Below, piece by piece: positions 5,239-6,365 of a stretch of 6,365 nucleotides of DNA. The notes under the pieces were generated by a model. That model ran no database searches and was not told the origin of the DNA. It was given only the letters and a program-made list of their open reading frames with translations. The position numbers and the translations under genes are program-made. How positions within the stretch are numbered: position 1 is the stretch's first letter; each line of letters opens with the position of its first letter. Origin of the DNA: Clostridia bacterium (lineage in GTDB: Bacteria; Bacillota_A; Clostridia; Christensenellales; Aristaeellaceae); NCBI GenBank assembly GCA_017397695.1, contig JAFQIF010000184.1, forward strand, positions 1 to 6,365. The letters run 5' to 3'.

Positions 5239-6365
5239 ATGACACGTTCCAAAATCGCGGCGTTTCTGGCGCTCGCGTTTATCGTCCTCTTCTGCTTTGC
5301 TGGTGTAACGGCGACGACGACGGTCAAGGATACGACCGTGGCTATCGAGATGGGCATGCCCAAGCTGCTCTTCTCCCTGTCCAGCGCGCCGCTGCTGCTG
5401 ATTCCGCTGGCCCTCGTGGCTGCTGTTGCTGCGTTTATCGCGTTCATTCAGGATGAGAAAAACGTCGGCATGCTCTTCAGCTTTGTGGCGACCGTGGCGT
5501 TCGGCCTGTTCATGGTGTTCTTCTCCATGGAGCAGAAGAACTCTGCGCTCTATACGCCCATCGCTGAGGCGCTTGAACTGGCTGAGGTCAAGTTCAAGAA
5601 GCGCGACGTGAAGCTGATCACCCCGGGCTTTAATATTGTGACGTACCTGACCCTGGTGAGCATCGCGCTCTCCTGCGTGATCGGTCATGGCGATTTCTCC
5701 AAGGAGCGCCGTCACATCCTCAAGCGTGATCTGCTTCCCTATGCGTACATTGGACCGCATCTGTTCTTCTTCATCATCTTCTTCATGACCCCGGCGATCT
5801 ACGGTGTTTACGCCGCGTTCACGAAGTGGGATCTGTTCACCGAGCCGGTCTTCACCGGTCTTGAGAACTTCAAGACGCTGTTCTTCGATTCTACCAACAC
5901 CTACTACAAGCAGCTGCGCAACGGTCTCTGGAATACGATTAAGTTCGTTATCTTCTGCGTGCCGTTCTGCATCATCGTGCCGCTGTCTCTGGCGCTGGCG
6001 CTCAACGCCCGCCCGAAGGGCAACAAGATCTTCCAGGCGCTGTACTACCTGCCGAGCCTGATGTCCATTTCCACCGTTACCCTCACGTGGCGTTACGTGT
6101 TCAACACCCAGTATGGTATCGTGAATAAGTTCCTGGGCGTCGACGCTAACTTCTTCATGCCGCCGTATACCTGGGTCATGCTCGTCATCGTCACCGTCTG
6201 GTGGTGTACCGGTTCCACGATGGTCATCTATCAGAGCGCTCTGGCTTCCGTTCCGCAGGATCAGTACGAGGCTGCGAGCGTGGACGGCGCGGGCACGATT
6301 CAGAAGTTCTTCAACGTGACCCTGCCCAACCTGACCTATCCGCTGAGGTACACGCTGGTCACCTC
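5239..6365 (+). CDS. Sugar ABC transporter permease (MalF/UgpA-like) with N-terminal membrane extension; partial, runs off the right edge
   Basis: An open frame of 375 codons starts at ATG 5239 and reaches the window edge without a stop. The GAGG of AAAAGAGGTG sits 7 nt before the ATG. Residues from about 162 on are a standard sugar permease: LLPYAYIGPHLFFFIIFFMTPAIYGVYAAFTKW, TGLENFKTLFF, NTIKFVIF, LYYLPSLMS, VWWCTGSTMVIYQSAL, then the EAA loop E344-A-A-S-V-D-G-A with TLP at 361-363, which docks on the ATPase. The C-terminal end of the domain is beyond the window. Before this domain lies an unusual extension of about 165 residues with hydrophobic segments at about 6-23, 49-70, 77-96 and 131-148 and a charged stretch at 97-128. 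Permeases of this class are usually about 300 residues. It should form the import channel with a second permease, fed by the binding protein just upstream. Confidence 0.92.
   Translation, partial: MTRSKIAAFLALAFIVLFCFAGVTATTTVKDTTVAIEMGMPKLLFSLSSAPLLLIPLALVAAVAAFIAFIQDEKNVGMLFSFVATVAFGLFMVFFSMEQKNSALYTPIAEALELAEVKFKKRDVKLITPGFNIVTYLTLVSIALSCVIGHGDFSKERRHILKRDLLPYAYIGPHLFFFIIFFMTPAIYGVYAAFTKWDLFTEPVFTGLENFKTLFFDSTNTYYKQLRNGLWNTIKFVIFCVPFCIIVPLSLALALNARPKGNKIFQALYYLPSLMSISTVTLTWRYVFNTQYGIVNKFLGVDANFFMPPYTWVMLVIVTVWWCTGSTMVIYQSALASVPQDQYEAASVDGAGTIQKFFNVTLPNLTYPLRYTLVT

Noticed and set aside
3787..5760. 657-codon open frame on the minus strand opposite the binding-protein and permease genes
   Set aside because: It crosses two real genes and the hairpin gap, is rich in H, R, V and G without motifs, and has no convincing ribosome site or promoter.

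Overview
The window looks like a carbohydrate-uptake and degradation locus from a bacterium of the Clostridia type. The evidence is strong purine-rich Shine-Dalgarno sequences before every gene, sigma-A-like promoters (TATAAT; TTGACA with TGnTATACT), a COG4189-type ArsR regulator and a MalE/MalF-style ABC importer. Base composition is fairly G+C-rich. The substrate-binding protein has a cleavable signal peptide without a lipobox cysteine, which is unusual for a monoderm. A Christensenellales/Aristaeella-like gut or rumen organism would fit, but that placement is inference.

Layout: at the left edge is a strong hairpin (1-28), read here as the terminator of a leftward HIT-family nucleotide hydrolase gene (41-460), which has its own promoter at 493-521. 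Everything else reads rightward. A 210-bp divergent gap leads to an ArsR-like winged-helix regulator (671-1648, GTG start). After it comes a 235-bp control region with a good promoter (1692-1721) and two abutting perfect palindromes (1793-1810 and 1809-1833). Next are a cytoplasmic GH2 glycosidase (1884-3725), a short gap with a hairpin (3747-3773), an exported family-1 solute-binding protein (3796-5028), a 210-bp gap packed with three hairpins (5044-5202), and a sugar ABC permease (from 5239) that runs off the right edge.

Working model: the binding protein captures an oligosaccharide or glycoside, the MalF-type permease with a second permease and an ATPase (not in the window) imports it, and the cytoplasmic GH2 enzyme hydrolyses it. 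The regulator just upstream probably senses a related ligand and acts on the promoter/palindrome region before the GH2 gene. The hairpins around the binding-protein gene probably set its mRNA level above that of its neighbours. The HIT gene is likely a housekeeping neighbour.

The most unusual points are an N-terminal extension of about 165 residues with four predicted membrane segments on the permease, a nearly 95-bp imperfect inverted repeat between binding-protein and permease genes whose arms each contain GGCATGATGCC, the tandem palindromes upstream of the GH2 gene, and a Cys-x-Cys-x-Cys motif in the regulator's C-terminal domain. I found no clear evidence of a wholly new kind of system; the locus reads as a glycan-utilisation operon with some unusual parts.
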